A stretch of DNA of 64,000 nucleotides from Sva-07 sp963774765 (GCA_963774765.1 CAVZGP010000009.1:976065-1040064), one strand, 5' to 3'; numbered from the stretch's first letter, positions 39,228-48,516 are shown. Notes: generated by a model not told the origin, from the sequence alone. A program made the numbers and translations.

Positions 39228-40268
39228 GTGAACATGTTGTCAGAGTCCGTCGACGTCGTCATCGGCGTCGACACCCACAAGCACACCCACACCGCCGCCG
39301 TCGTGCGAGCCGCGACCGGCGCCGAACTCGAACATCAAACCCAGTCGGCGAACAAGGCCGGCTACGCCGAGCTGGTCGCGATGGCCGACGAGCACTCGAC
39401 ACTGCGGGTGTGGGCCATCGAGGGCACCGGCGGCTACGGCGCCGGCCTCGCACGGCACCTCGCCGAACAAGGCGAAGTCGTGATCGAACTCGACCGGCCA
39501 AAACGACCCACCCGCCGACAAGGCGCCAAGTCCGATCCGCTCGATGCCGTGCGCGCCGCTCGCGAAGCCCTCGCCCGAGAACACCTCGGCCAACCCCGCA
39601 GCCGCGGACAACGTGCAGCGTTGTCGGTTCTGATCACCGTGCGCGCAATGGCCGTCGAAACCGCCGGCGACGCCCAACGTCAACTCCAATCTCTGATCGT
39701 GGCCGCCCCCGATCACCTTCGCGAAAGGTTCGCCGGCATGACCACCCACGCGATGGTGACCGCAGCCGCCAAGCTGCGGATCAACGACAACTGGGACCTC
39801 GAGAGCCGCGTCACCGCTCGCGCACTACGTGCAGTCGCTCGACGCTGCGGTCACCTCACCAGCGAAGCCGCCGAGCACGAACGCGAGATCCTGAGCATCG
39901 TGCGCGGGTGGCGACCTGACCTGCTCGACAAGCGCGGCGTCGGACCGATCGTTGCAGCGAACGTGCTGTGCGCCTGGTCCCACCAAGGCCGATGCCGAAG
40001 CGAGGCCGCCTTCGCCAGCCTCAGCGGCACCGCCCCAATCCCAGCCTCCTCGGGGCTGACAACCCGCCACCGACTCAACCGATCAGGCGACCGACAACTC
40101 AACCGAGCAATCCACGTGATCGTGATCGCCCGACTCCGCACCGACCCCGCCACCCGCGCCTACGCCGAACGCCGGCGAAGCGAGGGCAAGACCAACCGCG
40201 AGATCACCCGATGCTTGAAGCGCTACGTCGCCCGCCAACTCTTCAAACAACTCAAACGGAGCACTTGA
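39228..40268 (+). CDS. IS110-family transposase, full length
   Basis: 346 aa from GTG 39228 (AGGAG at good distance; ATG 39234 is an alternative two codons on). N-terminal DEDD domain: VDVVIGVDTHKHTHTAAVV, WAIEGTGGYGAGLARHL, and GAKSDPLDAVRAAREAL, giving Asp-Glu-Asp-Asp. The C-terminal Tnp_20 part has LDKRGVGPIVAANVLCAWSHQGRCRSEAAFASLSGTAPIPASSG, with the catalytic Ser, then HRLNRSGDRQLNRAIHVIVIARL. It has no terminal inverted repeats, as expected. Intact, so possibly active. It inserted downstream of the deleted copy. Confidence 0.9.
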   Translation: MNMLSESVDVVIGVDTHKHTHTAAVVRAATGAELEHQTQSANKAGYAELVAMADEHSTLRVWAIEGTGGYGAGLARHLAEQGEVVIELDRPKRPTRRQGAKSDPLDAVRAAREALAREHLGQPRSRGQRAALSVLITVRAMAVETAGDAQRQLQSLIVAAPDHLRERFAGMTTHAMVTAAAKLRINDNWDLESRVTARALRAVARRCGHLTSEAAEHEREILSIVRGWRPDLLDKRGVGPIVAANVLCAWSHQGRCRSEAAFASLSGTAPIPASSGLTTRHRLNRSGDRQLNRAIHVIVIARLRTDPATRAYAERRRSEGKTNREITRCLKRYVARQLFKQLKRST

Positions 40269-40472
40269 CAGACATAGGAGCGTCACAAAGAGGCTTCGTG
40301 ATGCGGCGCGTGCTCGTCGGGCTCGGCCGGATTGCGGAGCGCACGTTCTGCAGCGGGGAGGGACCACATCGTCCACGATGTTCCGATCGGGCTTCTGGCT
40401 ATGGCGTGGATCGTGGCCGCCGCATACCCTGCTTGAGGAGGGAACCGCTCTCGACCTGGTGCTGTCGTGAGG

Positions 40473-41453
40473 ATGACACAGCGGGAACTGGCCGTCAGCT
40501 ACACAAGGGTCGTGTCGAGCTTGTTCTGGTTGATTGCCATGGGTGCAGGTACTGCGGCGATCGTGTGGGGCGCCGAGAAGTTCGCCGAGCATCTCGCTGA
40601 TGCGTCGAAGCGACTCGGTGTCACTGCGTTCGCGCTTGCCGTGCTGCTTGCTGGGGCTGAGCCCGAAGAACTGGCGACCGTGGTCACCGCGTCAGCCCGC
40701 GGAGTTGATGGGGTCGCATTCGGTGACGTGATCGGAGCCAATGCAGCGATCGTCACGATTGCTCTCGGTGTGGGCGCTTGGATCGTGACGATCCCGTTCG
40801 GGCGCAGCATTCAGATGTACGGAGTGGGTGGGCTCATCGCGGGGCTGGTCGCAACGATCATGATGTGGGATGGCGTCCTCGGTCGAGGTGAAGGAGCGGT
40901 CCTCGTGGGCGGCTACATCGTGTTCGTGGCGGCGATCTGGCTACGTGAGCGTCGGCCACCCTCTTTGGGTGAGGCGGGCGAACTCGACGAGGAAGTCGAC
41001 GCAGAAGGCCGTATCAGTACCGATCTTGGCTGGGTTCTCGCTGGTCTGCTCGCGCTCACGGTGGGTTCGATCGTCTTGGTTGAAGGTGTCCGCCAGATCA
41101 CCAGCATCGAGGAAAGCCAAACGCTCCTCGGGCTGACGGTGGTTGGCTTTGCGACGGCGTTCGAGTTGGTCGTGCTGGCGTTCTCGGCAAGCCGACACGG
41201 GGTGACCGAAGCAGTGATCGCCGGAGTCATCGGCTCGTACGCCTACAACATGACGATGAGCCTCGGCGTTGGAGCACTCGTCGCCCCGATCGCTATCAGC
41301 GACGCCGAGCTCCTCCACACACCACTGATCGCCATGCTCGCTCTCCTCGCCGTGGCCATCGTCATCGGAAAGCGCAACAACAGCCTCGATCGTCGCGACG
41401 CATACGTGCTCTTGGCGGGATATCCCGTGTTCGTGATCGTCGCACTCCTGTGA
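40473..41453 (+). CDS. Sodium/calcium exchanger-family (CaCA) membrane protein
   Basis: 326 aa, about ten helices. Two homologous halves: in the first ASKRLGVTAFALAVLLAGAEPEELATVVTASARGVDGVAFGDVIGANAAIVTIALG, in the second ESQTLLGLTVVGFATAFELVVLAFSASRHGVTEAVIAGVIGSYAYNMTMSLG. These are alpha-1 and alpha-2 repeats with the usual G(S/N)x2-x3-N pattern (GANAAIV; GSYAYNM), and Glu in AGAEPEE and TAFELVV placed at the ion-binding positions. A hydrophilic loop with EAGELDEEVDAEG separates the halves. GTG 40467 is two codons upstream and also possible. Stand-alone gene after the IS. Confidence 0.83.
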   Translation: MTQRELAVSYTRVVSSLFWLIAMGAGTAAIVWGAEKFAEHLADASKRLGVTAFALAVLLAGAEPEELATVVTASARGVDGVAFGDVIGANAAIVTIALGVGAWIVTIPFGRSIQMYGVGGLIAGLVATIMMWDGVLGRGEGAVLVGGYIVFVAAIWLRERRPPSLGEAGELDEEVDAEGRISTDLGWVLAGLLALTVGSIVLVEGVRQITSIEESQTLLGLTVVGFATAFELVVLAFSASRHGVTEAVIAGVIGSYAYNMTMSLGVGALVAPIAISDAELLHTPLIAMLALLAVAIVIGKRNNSLDRRDAYVLLAGYPVFVIVALL

Positions 41454-41673
41454 CGCACCAACACTGAATGGAATGGGCAACCTGATCAGGCGGGCGACGG
41501 CGTCGCGCACAGAGCGTCCGGGGGCATCATGAGGGGTCGGACCGTCCCGATATCAGCACATTCCGATCAGCGCGTTCGACGACCGAGGCGATCAGATCGA
41601 CGGCCAGAACGCTCCGTCCGGCTCGGCTTGATCCGTGACTACCGGGCAGCGAGTCCTTGGGCTGGCACCGGAT

Positions 41674-41710
41674 TTCAGCGTCGATTCAGGCAGGTTCAGC
41701 GGGCTTCAAG
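41674..41710 (+). promoter_or_regulatory. Four phased TTCAG repeats upstream of the PepSY gene
   Basis: TTCAG at 41674, 41685 and 41695 and TTCAA at 41705 (periods 11, 10, 10). This is the densest example of the box shared across 41.7-51.5 kb, 70 bp before ATG 41780. The rest of the 326-bp gap (41454-41673) shows nothing else. Confidence 0.65.
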
Positions 41711-41779
41711 GTGAGTGGCGTCATGGTGGAGATCAATCCGTCGGGATGTCCTCGACGGTTCGATGAAGGGAACCACTCA

Positions 41780-42373
41780 ATGCGCTCCACGAAACGAGTC
41801 CTCTACTCCGGTCTTGCAGCAGTCGGCATCGTTGCCGGAGCGGCCGGACTGGCCAACGCTGCCACGACCGGCGGAGGCAGCACCGACACGGTGGCTGTCG
41901 CCGACCCATCACCTCCGGCCGACCCGACCACGGACAACGGCACCAACGAGCAGGCCGACGTCGAGACTGCCGACAACGAGCAGGATCCGATCTACACCAG
42001 CAGCGTCACCGTTGCAGACTCCACCGATGCGACGGATGGGGTCGATGGTGGCAACGAAGCCGACGAGTCCGCGGCCCTTGCAGGCCTCGCGACGATCACG
42101 GCTGACGACGCATCGGCGGCCGCGTCGACTGCCCAACCCGGCACGGTCGTCAAGGTCGAGCTCGAGAACGAGAACGGCAACGTCGTCTACGGCGTCGAGA
42201 TCGACACCGGAAGTGGCACTGTCGACGTGAAGGTCGACGCCGGCAACGGCACTGTCTTGGCCTCCGAGGTCGACGACCAGAACGAAGCCGACGGCGAGAA
42301 CGAGGCCGACGAAGGCCCCGATCAGGCTGACGAGCAGGTCGATGGCGTCGACGTCGAGACCCAGGACGACTGA
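41780..42373 (+). CDS. Secreted PepSY-domain protein
   Basis: 197 aa. A signal peptide (MRSTKRVLYSGLAAVGIVAGAAGLANA) leads to an acidic, Asn/Asp/Glu-rich low-complexity region, then a single PepSY-type module AAASTAQPGTVVKVELENENGNVVYGVEID...VDVKVDAGNGTVLASEVDDQ, and an acidic tail (EADEGPDQADEQVDG). PepSY proteins often inhibit or sense at the outer membrane face and frequently neighbour two-component systems. GAAGGGA supplies a ribosome site. It precedes the response regulator by about 145 bp and has the same operator, so it is probably a target and possibly a feedback partner of the sensor kinase. Confidence 0.82.
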   Translation: MRSTKRVLYSGLAAVGIVAGAAGLANAATTGGGSTDTVAVADPSPPADPTTDNGTNEQADVETADNEQDPIYTSSVTVADSTDATDGVDGGNEADESAALAGLATITADDASAAASTAQPGTVVKVELENENGNVVYGVEIDTGSGTVDVKVDAGNGTVLASEVDDQNEADGENEADEGPDQADEQVDGVDVETQDD

Positions 42374-42431
42374 CACATCTTCGTTTCCCCACTGATGCGG
42401 CCCGGAAGTAGACCCGGGCCGCATTGGCGCG

Positions 42432-42447
42432 TTCAGGGAGCCTTCAG
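42432..42447 (+). promoter_or_regulatory. TTCAG-N6-TTCAG box upstream of the response regulator
   Basis: GTTCAGGGAGCCTTCAG with 11-bp period. It ends 26 bp before ATG 42474 of a 15-codon leader ORF and points to autoregulation. Confidence 0.65.
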
Positions 42448-42473
42448 CTTCGACATGGGAGAATCGTTGCGCC

Positions 42474-42521
42474 ATGACGAACAGGAGCACCCCCATGATC
42501 CCGGTCGACTTGGTCGCATGA
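42474..42521 (+). CDS. 15-codon leader ORF overlapping the response regulator start
   Basis: ATG 42474 encodes MTNRSTPMIPVDLVA and its stop overlaps ATG 42518 of the response regulator as ATGA. The regulator itself lacks a Shine-Dalgarno sequence, and the distance from the TTCAG box to this ATG (26 bp) equals that to the first codons of the other boxed genes. So the transcript may begin at this codon and the regulator be translated by coupling. It could also be the true N terminus separated by an indel. Confidence 0.4.
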   Translation: MTNRSTPMIPVDLVA

Positions 42522-43195
42522 GGCTGTTGGTCGTCGAGGACGAGAAGAAGCTCGCTGCCTCGCTCAAGCGCGGGTTGGAGGCCGACGGGTTCGCGGTCGA
42601 CGTGGCCCTCGACGGCACCGACGGGTTGTGGATGGCGACCGAGCACGAGTACGACGCGATCGTGCTCGACATCATGCTTCCGGGAATCAACGGCTACCGA
42701 CTGTGCGGCCAGCTCCGCGAGCAGGGCAACTGGACGCCGATCCTGATGCTGACCGCCAAGGACGGCGACCTCGACGAAGCCGAAGCGCTCGACACGGGCG
42801 CCGACGACTTCCTTCGTAAACCGTTCGCTCACGTGGTGCTGGTCGCTCGCCTGCGAGCGCTGCTGCGACGCGGCAAGCCCGAACGACCCGTCGAACTCGT
42901 CGCCGCCGGCCTGCGCATCGATCCGTCGGAGCGACGATGCTGGCGCGACGACACCGAACTCGAACTCACCGCCCGCGAGTTCGCGGTGCTCGAGTACCTG
43001 ATGTCGAACGCTGGGTCGGTGCTGTCGAAACAGGACATCCTCGGACACGTCTGGGACTACGAATTCGAGGGTGATCCCAACATCGTCGAGGTGTACGTCC
43101 GGCACCTGCGAAGGAAGATCGACCTCCCGTTCGACACCGACTCGATCCAGACGATCCGTGGCGCCGGCTACCGGCTGACGGCCGCGGCTCCGTGA
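42518..43195 (+). CDS. OmpR-family response regulator
   Basis: 225 aa. Receiver domain: MRLLVVEDEKKLAASLKRGLEADGF with the acidic pair, phospho-acceptor Asp in AIVLDIMLPGINGY (residue about 51), Thr in LMLTAKD and Lys in LRKPF. The C-terminal winged helix has ELTAREFAVLEYLMSNAGSVLSKQDILGHVWDYEFEGDPNIVEVYVRHLRRKID. OmpR-type regulators bind direct repeats with about 11-bp period as dimers, which matches the TTCAG boxes nearby. Its stop overlaps the kinase start (GTGA). Confidence 0.92.
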   Translation: MRLLVVEDEKKLAASLKRGLEADGFAVDVALDGTDGLWMATEHEYDAIVLDIMLPGINGYRLCGQLREQGNWTPILMLTAKDGDLDEAEALDTGADDFLRKPFAHVVLVARLRALLRRGKPERPVELVAAGLRIDPSERRCWRDDTELELTAREFAVLEYLMSNAGSVLSKQDILGHVWDYEFEGDPNIVEVYVRHLRRKIDLPFDTDSIQTIRGAGYRLTAAAP

Positions 43196-44552
43196 AGGTG
43201 CAACACCGGATGCGTCGATTCCAGAGCGTTCGCGTCCGGGCGACAGTCGGCGCGACCGTCATCGTCGCCGATCGCGCTCGTCGTCGCCTCGGTTGCCTTC
43301 GTGGGTGTTCTTCGGCGCTCGCAGGTCGAGATCCTCGACGACAACCTCGAACTTCGTGCCACCGACATCGAGAGCCTGATCGACGGCGGCGCCGAGCTCT
43401 CGACCGTCACCGTGCAGAGCGACGAGGAGCGGGCTCGTCCAAATCCTCGACGACCGGGGCCAGGTGATCGCATCGAGCGAGAACATTGACGGCGAACCGG
43501 CGATCACCGACCAGTCGGCCGGCTCGTTCCGCAGCGTCGAGGTCTCGGTACTCGACGGCGAGACATTCCGCATCGGCTCGTTCGCGACCGACGGGGAACG
43601 ACGTCTGACGATCATCGTCGGCACCGGCACCGAGAACGTCGAACGAACCGTGAGCGTCGCGATCGGCGCGCTGCTTGTGGGCCTGCCGCTGCTGCTCGCG
43701 CTGATCGCCATGCTGGTGTGGATCGTGGTCGGACGAGCGCTGCACCCGGTGGAGCAGATGCGCCGCGAGGTCGACGAGATCGGCGGCAGCGACCTGCACC
43801 GCCGACTCCGCGAGCCTGGGGTCCGCGACGAGATCGGCAAGCTCGCAACCACGATGAACGAGATGCTCGACCGCCTGGAGGCGTCGAGCGAGGCGCAGGC
43901 CCGATTCGTGTCCGACGCGTCGCATGAGCTCCGCACACCGATCGCTGTGATCCGCCACGAACTCGAGATCGCGCTGCGCGACGATGACACCGACCTGTTG
44001 CGCCAGACCGCATCGGATGTGTTGGACGAGGACGTGCGCATGCAACGCCTCGTCGACGACCTCCTCCTGCTCGCCCGCCGTCCCGGCGCGCCCGCCGACC
44101 CAGGCGATGCACCGCTGGTCGACCTCGACGACGTGGTCATGGTCGAAGCTCACCGTGTCCCACACGCGCTGCTCGTCGACACGAGCGCGGTGTCGGCCGG
44201 GCAGGTCCGCGCTCAACCCGAGCGGCTGGCCCGGATCGTGCGAAACCTGCTCGACAACGCGTTACGCCACGCGACGGCAACGGTCGCGGTCACCGTGACG
44301 AGCATCAACAGCCGGGTCGTGTTGCACGTCGACGACGACGGACCTGGAATTCCGCCAGACGAGCGCGAACGCATCTTCGAACGGTTCGGCCGCGTCGACG
44401 AATCCCGCACCCGAGGCGACGGCGGCACGGGCCTCGGGTTGGCGATCGTGCGCCAACTCGCGGACGCTCTCGGCGGCACGGTCTCGGTCGAGACCAGCCC
44501 AACGCTCGGCGGGGCGCGTTTCACCGTGACGTTCCCGGATGCTCGGAGCTGA
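43192..44552 (+). CDS. Membrane sensor histidine kinase (two frameshifts)
   Basis: About 453 aa. Two membrane helices flank a small extracytoplasmic sensor: N-terminal helix read as VRATVGATVIV|IALVVASVAFVGVL across a shift near 43268, sensor SQVEILDDNLELRATDIESL...LVQILDDRGQVIASSENIDGEPAI across a shift near 43435, second helix VAIGALLVGLPLLLALIAMLVWIVV. Then HAMP (GRALHPVEQMRREVDEIGG), H-box FVSDASHELRTPIAVIRHELE, N-box IVRNLLDNALRHAT, G1 VDDDGPGIPPDERERIFERF and G2 GGTGLGLAIV. All catalytic motifs are intact. GTG 43192 overlaps the regulator stop. Confidence 0.9.
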
Positions 44553-44553
44553 C

Positions 44554-45200
44554 ATGTTCATCGAACTGCTCGCCGAGGCATCCTCATCGGACTCGATCAC
44601 GGGTGTCGCGGGATGGATGACCGGCCTCATCGACTCGCTCGGATCGGTCGGCGTCGGCCTGATCCTCGTGATCGAGACCGTGTTCCCGCCGATCCCCAGC
44701 GAGATCGTGTTGCCGGGCGCCGGCTACCTCGCCGGGCTCGGACAGCTCGGGTTCTGGGCGACGCTCGTGTGGGCCACCGCCGGCAGCATCATCGGTGCGT
44801 TGATCCTCTACGCGGGGGACGCTGGGTCGGAGCCGACCGACTCGGTCGGCTGGCGGCCAAGTTGCCGTTGATGTCCGAGCAGGACGTCGAGCGTGCCTGG
44901 GTCACCTTCGAGCGGTGGGATCAGCGTGCGGTGTTCTGGGGGCGCCTGGTGCCGGGCGTTCGCAGTCTCGTGTCGATACCCGCCGGAGCCACAGCGATGC
45001 CCCTCGGCCGTTTCGTCGCGTTGACCGCCGGCGGGTCGCTGATGTGGAACGCGGCGCTGCTGGGCGCCGGGTGGTATCTCGGTGACCGGTTCGGAGCGAC
45101 GGAAACCGTGAGCCATTGGATGAACGTGGCCGTCATCTCCGGTGCGATCGGGGTCGTCGCCTGGTTCGTGGTGTCGAAGTTCCGACACCGATCGGCGTAG
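44554..45200 (+). CDS. DedA-family membrane protein (one frameshift)
   Basis: About 215 aa. DedA proteins move undecaprenyl phosphate or phospholipids across the membrane. Seen: LILVIETVFPPIPSEIVLPGAGYLAG with the family E-x6-P-P-I-P-S-E motif, GFWATLVWATAGSIIGALILYAG, then past a shift near 44820 GRLAAKLPLMSEQDVERAWVTFERWDQRAVFWGRLVPGVRSLVSIPAGATAMPLGRF, including the G-R-x-x-P-G-x-R-S motif. The last helix is NVAVISGAIGVVAWFVVSKF. ATG 44554 is one base after the kinase stop, so it is cotranscribed with the two-component genes. Confidence 0.88.
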
Positions 45201-45213
45201 CGGCGGTCCGGCG

Positions 45214-45229
45214 TTCAGCGACCCTTCAG
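45214..45229 (+). promoter_or_regulatory. TTCAG-N6-TTCAG box upstream of the ABC transporter operon
   Basis: GTTCAGCGACCCTTCAG, exact 11-bp period, ending 25 bp before ATG 45255. No Shine-Dalgarno follows, so the mRNA is probably leaderless with the box overlapping the -35 position. Confidence 0.68.
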
Positions 45230-45254
45230 GTGTCGTGGTCGACACTGACCGTCG

Positions 45255-46028
45255 ATGAACCTGCCAGCGACAGCCGTGCCAGCGACCACCCCGCCGGCCA
45301 CACCTGCCATCGAGCTGCGCGGCCTCGGACACTGCTACGGCGGCGCCGCGGTACTCCACGACGTCGACCTGGTCATCGAACCGGGAGAGATCTTCGGGTT
45401 CCTGGGCCACAACGGCGCCGGAAAGACCACGGCGGTGAACATCCTCACCACCTTGTTGACCCCGACGTTTGGCTCCGCCGAGGTCTGTGGTGCCGATGTC
45501 GTCACCGATCGAGCGTCCGTCACCGCCGCCATCGGCTACCTGCCCGCGGACGTCCGCATGTACCCGCATCTGACCGCACGCGAGAACGTGGAGTTCTTCG
45601 CCACGCTGTCCGGCGTCGCCGATCCGGCACGAGCGACTGCCGAGACGTTCGAGTACCTCGACTGCGGCGACCTCGCCGACAAACAGGTCGGCTCGTTCTC
45701 GACCGGGATGCGCCAACGAGTCGGCATCGCCCAGGCGATCGTGCACCGACCCAGGGTGTTGTTCCTCGACGAACCGACCTCGGGTCTCGATCCGTCCGGC
45801 GTGCGTCAGCTCCGCGAGACGATCATCGACCTCAACGCCTCCCACGGCATGACGGTGTTCATGAACACCCACCTCCTCAGCGAGGTCGCCAAGGTGTGCA
45901 CCACCATCGGCGTCCTCGACCACGGCGAACTGATCTACCACGACACGATCGAGGCGACCACCGCCCGTTTCCCCGACGAGACGTCGCTGGAGGACATCTA
46001 CGTCCGCATGGAGCGAACCCCGTCGTGA
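45255..46028 (+). CDS. ABC transporter ATP-binding protein
   Basis: 257 aa. Walker A GHNGAGKTT (about residue 55), Q-loop region AIGYLPADVRMYP, signature FSTGMRQRVGIAQ, Walker B RVLFLDEPTSGLDP and switch His in MNTHLLSE. The order and drug-exporter (ABC-2/NatA) type C-terminal motif YVRMERTPS fit an exporter or lipid/antibiotic-resistance ATPase partnered by the two permeases. The stop overlaps the first permease start (GTGA). First gene of a four-gene operon under the TTCAG box. Confidence 0.93.
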   Translation: MNLPATAVPATTPPATPAIELRGLGHCYGGAAVLHDVDLVIEPGEIFGFLGHNGAGKTTAVNILTTLLTPTFGSAEVCGADVVTDRASVTAAIGYLPADVRMYPHLTARENVEFFATLSGVADPARATAETFEYLDCGDLADKQVGSFSTGMRQRVGIAQAIVHRPRVLFLDEPTSGLDPSGVRQLRETIIDLNASHGMTVFMNTHLLSEVAKVCTTIGVLDHGELIYHDTIEATTARFPDETSLEDIYVRMERTPS

Positions 46029-46942
46029 TCATCACGATCGCGGTCCAACAGGTTCGCGGGCTCATGCGCCAGCGGGTGTTCGTGGTCCTGCTCGTGACGA
46101 TGCTCGTGATGACCGCACTCGCCGGAGTGCTCGGCTGGTCGAGCCATCACACGATCGTCGGGGTGTACGACGAGGCGGTCAAGCTGCTTGCCTCGCGTGG
46201 CCTTCCCGCACCGCCCAATCCGTTCCTGCTCAAACCGACGTTGTCGTTGTTGTCGAACATGGTGGTCTACATCCCGTTCACCGGGTCGCTGCTCGCCGTC
46301 GTACTCGGTCACCTCAGCGTGGTCGACGACGAAGCGAGCGGGATCGGTCGGCTGATCTTCTCGCGTCGGCTCACCCGCACGCAGTACATCGTCGGGAAAG
46401 TGAGCGGCGCAGCGGTGGTGCTGGCGGTCGTGCTCGTGGCGAGCCTGCTGGTCAGCTGGCTGTCGTTGGTCATCGTGAACCGGGCGTTGCCGGCGGGAGC
46501 GGATCTCGGTCGCCTCGCGGCGTTCTACGCGTTGTCGTGGCTGTATCTGATGGTGTTCGTCCTGATCGGCATGGTGACCGTCCTCGCGACGCGGCGCCGG
46601 TCGCTGGCGTTGCTGTCGGCGATGGGGGCATGGCTGGTGATCACGTTCGCAGTACCGCAGATCACCTCAGGGCTGCGGCCGACGCAGTCGCTGAATCCGA
46701 TTGTCGACCCGGCCAGCACGTCGCAGACCTTCTTCCGCTACACGTCGAACCTTCGGCCGTACTCGCTCGTCGAGCAGTACAAGGCGGTCAGCGGCACGAT
46801 CCTGCGAACTGCTGTCACCGAACGGACCAGCGACACCGTGCGGCATCTCGCGCCGCTCGTCGTTGCGGTGATCGCACTCATGGTCGCGGTCGTCGTGCTG
46901 GTCCAACGACACGACTACTCGAGAGGGTCGAGCAATGAATGA
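46025..46942 (+). CDS. ABC-2 type transporter permease
   Basis: 305 aa from GTG 46025. Six membrane helices with an extracytoplasmic loop between 1 and 2 (VYDEAVKLLASRGLPAPPNPF). Helices include VFVVLLVTMLVMTALAGVLGW, VVLAVVLVASLLVSWLSLVIV, LLSAMGAWLVITFAVPQI and VVAVIALMVAVVVLV. The cytoplasmic helix before GRLIFSRRLTRTQYIVGK is the EAA-like contact to the ATPase. Overlaps the ATPase gene by 4 bp and the next permease by 8 bp. Confidence 0.87.
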   Translation: MIITIAVQQVRGLMRQRVFVVLLVTMLVMTALAGVLGWSSHHTIVGVYDEAVKLLASRGLPAPPNPFLLKPTLSLLSNMVVYIPFTGSLLAVVLGHLSVVDDEASGIGRLIFSRRLTRTQYIVGKVSGAAVVLAVVLVASLLVSWLSLVIVNRALPAGADLGRLAAFYALSWLYLMVFVLIGMVTVLATRRRSLALLSAMGAWLVITFAVPQITSGLRPTQSLNPIVDPASTSQTFFRYTSNLRPYSLVEQYKAVSGTILRTAVTERTSDTVRHLAPLVVAVIALMVAVVVLVQRHDYSRGSSNE

Positions 46943-47918
46943 CTCCCACCGCCGGGTGAGCGCACTCGCCCGACACGAGTTCCGAGCGGCCGCCCGCAGC
47001 CGCATCTTGTTGGTGCTGCTGGGCGTGCTCGTGACGGTGACGATCGTGTCGGTGTACATCGCGGCGGTCGACCATCGCAGCCAGGTCGCCGACTATGCGG
47101 CCTACCGAGCGGCCGCCCAGAACCAGGGGCTCGACCGCATCGCACCGTCACCGTTGCAGCCGTTGTCGTTGCTTCGAGGCGCGCTCGAATATCTCGAGAT
47201 CATCGGTGCCGTCATCGCGATCACACTCGGATACCTGACCGTGTCGCGTGAGCGCGCCAACCGAACCCTGACCCTGATCCGGTCACGGCCGGTCACCGGC
47301 AACGAACTCGCCACGGGCAGCCTGCTGGGCTCCGTCGGCGTGATCGCCACCCTCGTCGTCGTGACGACGCTGGTCGGCGTCGTCGGTGTCGGGCTGGTCG
47401 GCAACGACTGGATCAACCCAGCCCAGAGCCTCAAGCTGCTGCTCGCCGCCGGCGCGTCGATCCTCTACATGACCGCGTTCTACTGCGTCGGAGCGATCGC
47501 GACGTCGTACACCAAGGTCGCAACGAACGGCCTGATGATCGCGCTCGGCATCTGGCTGCTGGTGGTACTCATCCTCCCGCAGCTCGGCGACACGCTCGAC
47601 GCCGACAACCAGATCCCCGGCGGGCTGTTCAAGGCACTCACCCTCGATCGCGCCGGTGAGACGGAGATCCTGAAGCACTTCTCGACCTACGAGAACACCC
47701 GGATCACCATCGAGGAAGCCTCGTTCGCCAAACACTACGAACGGTTTGCATTCGCCATGACCGAGGTGCAGGACAAGTACCGAGGATTCAGCCTCCGGTC
47801 ACTGCTGAACGAGAAGCGCAACGACATCGGCTGGATGATCGCCTACTCGATCGCGCTCGTCGCCGGGCTGCGCTTCAGCTTCCGACATCAACCCACCATC
47901 CCCCAGGAGACGACATGA
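46935..47918 (+). CDS. ABC-2 type transporter permease, second subunit
   Basis: 327 aa. Again six helices. Same topology as the previous gene: HEFRAAARSRILLVLLGVLVTVTIVSVY first, cytoplasmic coupling segment YLTVSRERANRTLTLIRSRPVTGNEL, further helices and a soluble stretch SFAKHYERFAFAMTEVQDKYRGFSLRSLLNEKR before the last helix. Together the two form a heterodimeric permease. ATG 46935 lies within the end of the preceding gene. Confidence 0.86.
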   Translation: MNDSHRRVSALARHEFRAAARSRILLVLLGVLVTVTIVSVYIAAVDHRSQVADYAAYRAAAQNQGLDRIAPSPLQPLSLLRGALEYLEIIGAVIAITLGYLTVSRERANRTLTLIRSRPVTGNELATGSLLGSVGVIATLVVVTTLVGVVGVGLVGNDWINPAQSLKLLLAAGASILYMTAFYCVGAIATSYTKVATNGLMIALGIWLLVVLILPQLGDTLDADNQIPGGLFKALTLDRAGETEILKHFSTYENTRITIEEASFAKHYERFAFAMTEVQDKYRGFSLRSLLNEKRNDIGWMIAYSIALVAGLRFSFRHQPTIPQETT

Positions 47919-48514
47919 CCCATCACTCGACCATCCGCAGGTTCGCACTCGGCGCCGCCTTCGTCGGGGCCTTCGCACTCACCGCGTGCGGGTCCGACTC
48001 GACCGCGTCACCGACGCCCGCCGCGTCCGACCCCGCCGCGACCGTCACCGACGCGTCCGCAGGTACCTCCGGGCCAGTGCTGCCGGTGACGTCGAACCCG
48101 ATCGCCAACCCGGCCACCGATCAGCGCTTCACGATCGACTCGGTCCTCGTCGAGAACAATGAGGATGCTGACGGCAACGCGGTCGACGATCACCTCGAGA
48201 TCGCCCTGACGAACAGCAGCACCACGGAGTTGGCCGGCGTCGAGGTGTTCTACACGTTCGATGATCCGATCGCATCCGTGTCGGAGAGCTACTTCCTCGC
48301 GCTGCCGGCGTCCTTCACGATCCCGGCCGGATCGAGCAGGGTCATCCACTTCGACAACACCGGAGTACCTGACCACTTCGCGGTCAACGACTTCAGCCTC
48401 TACACGACGTCGGTCAACGCTCTCGACGTCACGGTGGAGGTCGGCGCCACCGACGCTGCGGTGCAGACCTCGACGGTGCAGAAGGATGCCGGCGGCGCAG
48501 AGACCGCTGACTGA
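47915..48514 (+). CDS. Predicted lipoprotein
   Basis: 199 aa. Signal peptide RRFALGAAFVGAFALTAC with a lipobox LTAC (Cys near 25), a Ser/Thr/Ala linker, then a beta-rich domain (RFTIDSVLVENNEDADGNAVDDHLEIALTNSSTTELAGVEVFYTFDDP) of no family I can name; it resembles Ig-like DUF4352-type folds. ATGA overlap with the permease gene makes it the fourth gene of the ABC operon, probably a surface-anchored partner of the exporter. Confidence 0.8.
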   Translation: MTHHSTIRRFALGAAFVGAFALTACGSDSTASPTPAASDPAATVTDASAGTSGPVLPVTSNPIANPATDQRFTIDSVLVENNEDADGNAVDDHLEIALTNSSTTELAGVEVFYTFDDPIASVSESYFLALPASFTIPAGSSRVIHFDNTGVPDHFAVNDFSLYTTSVNALDVTVEVGATDAAVQTSTVQKDAGGAETAD

Positions 48515-48516
48515 CG

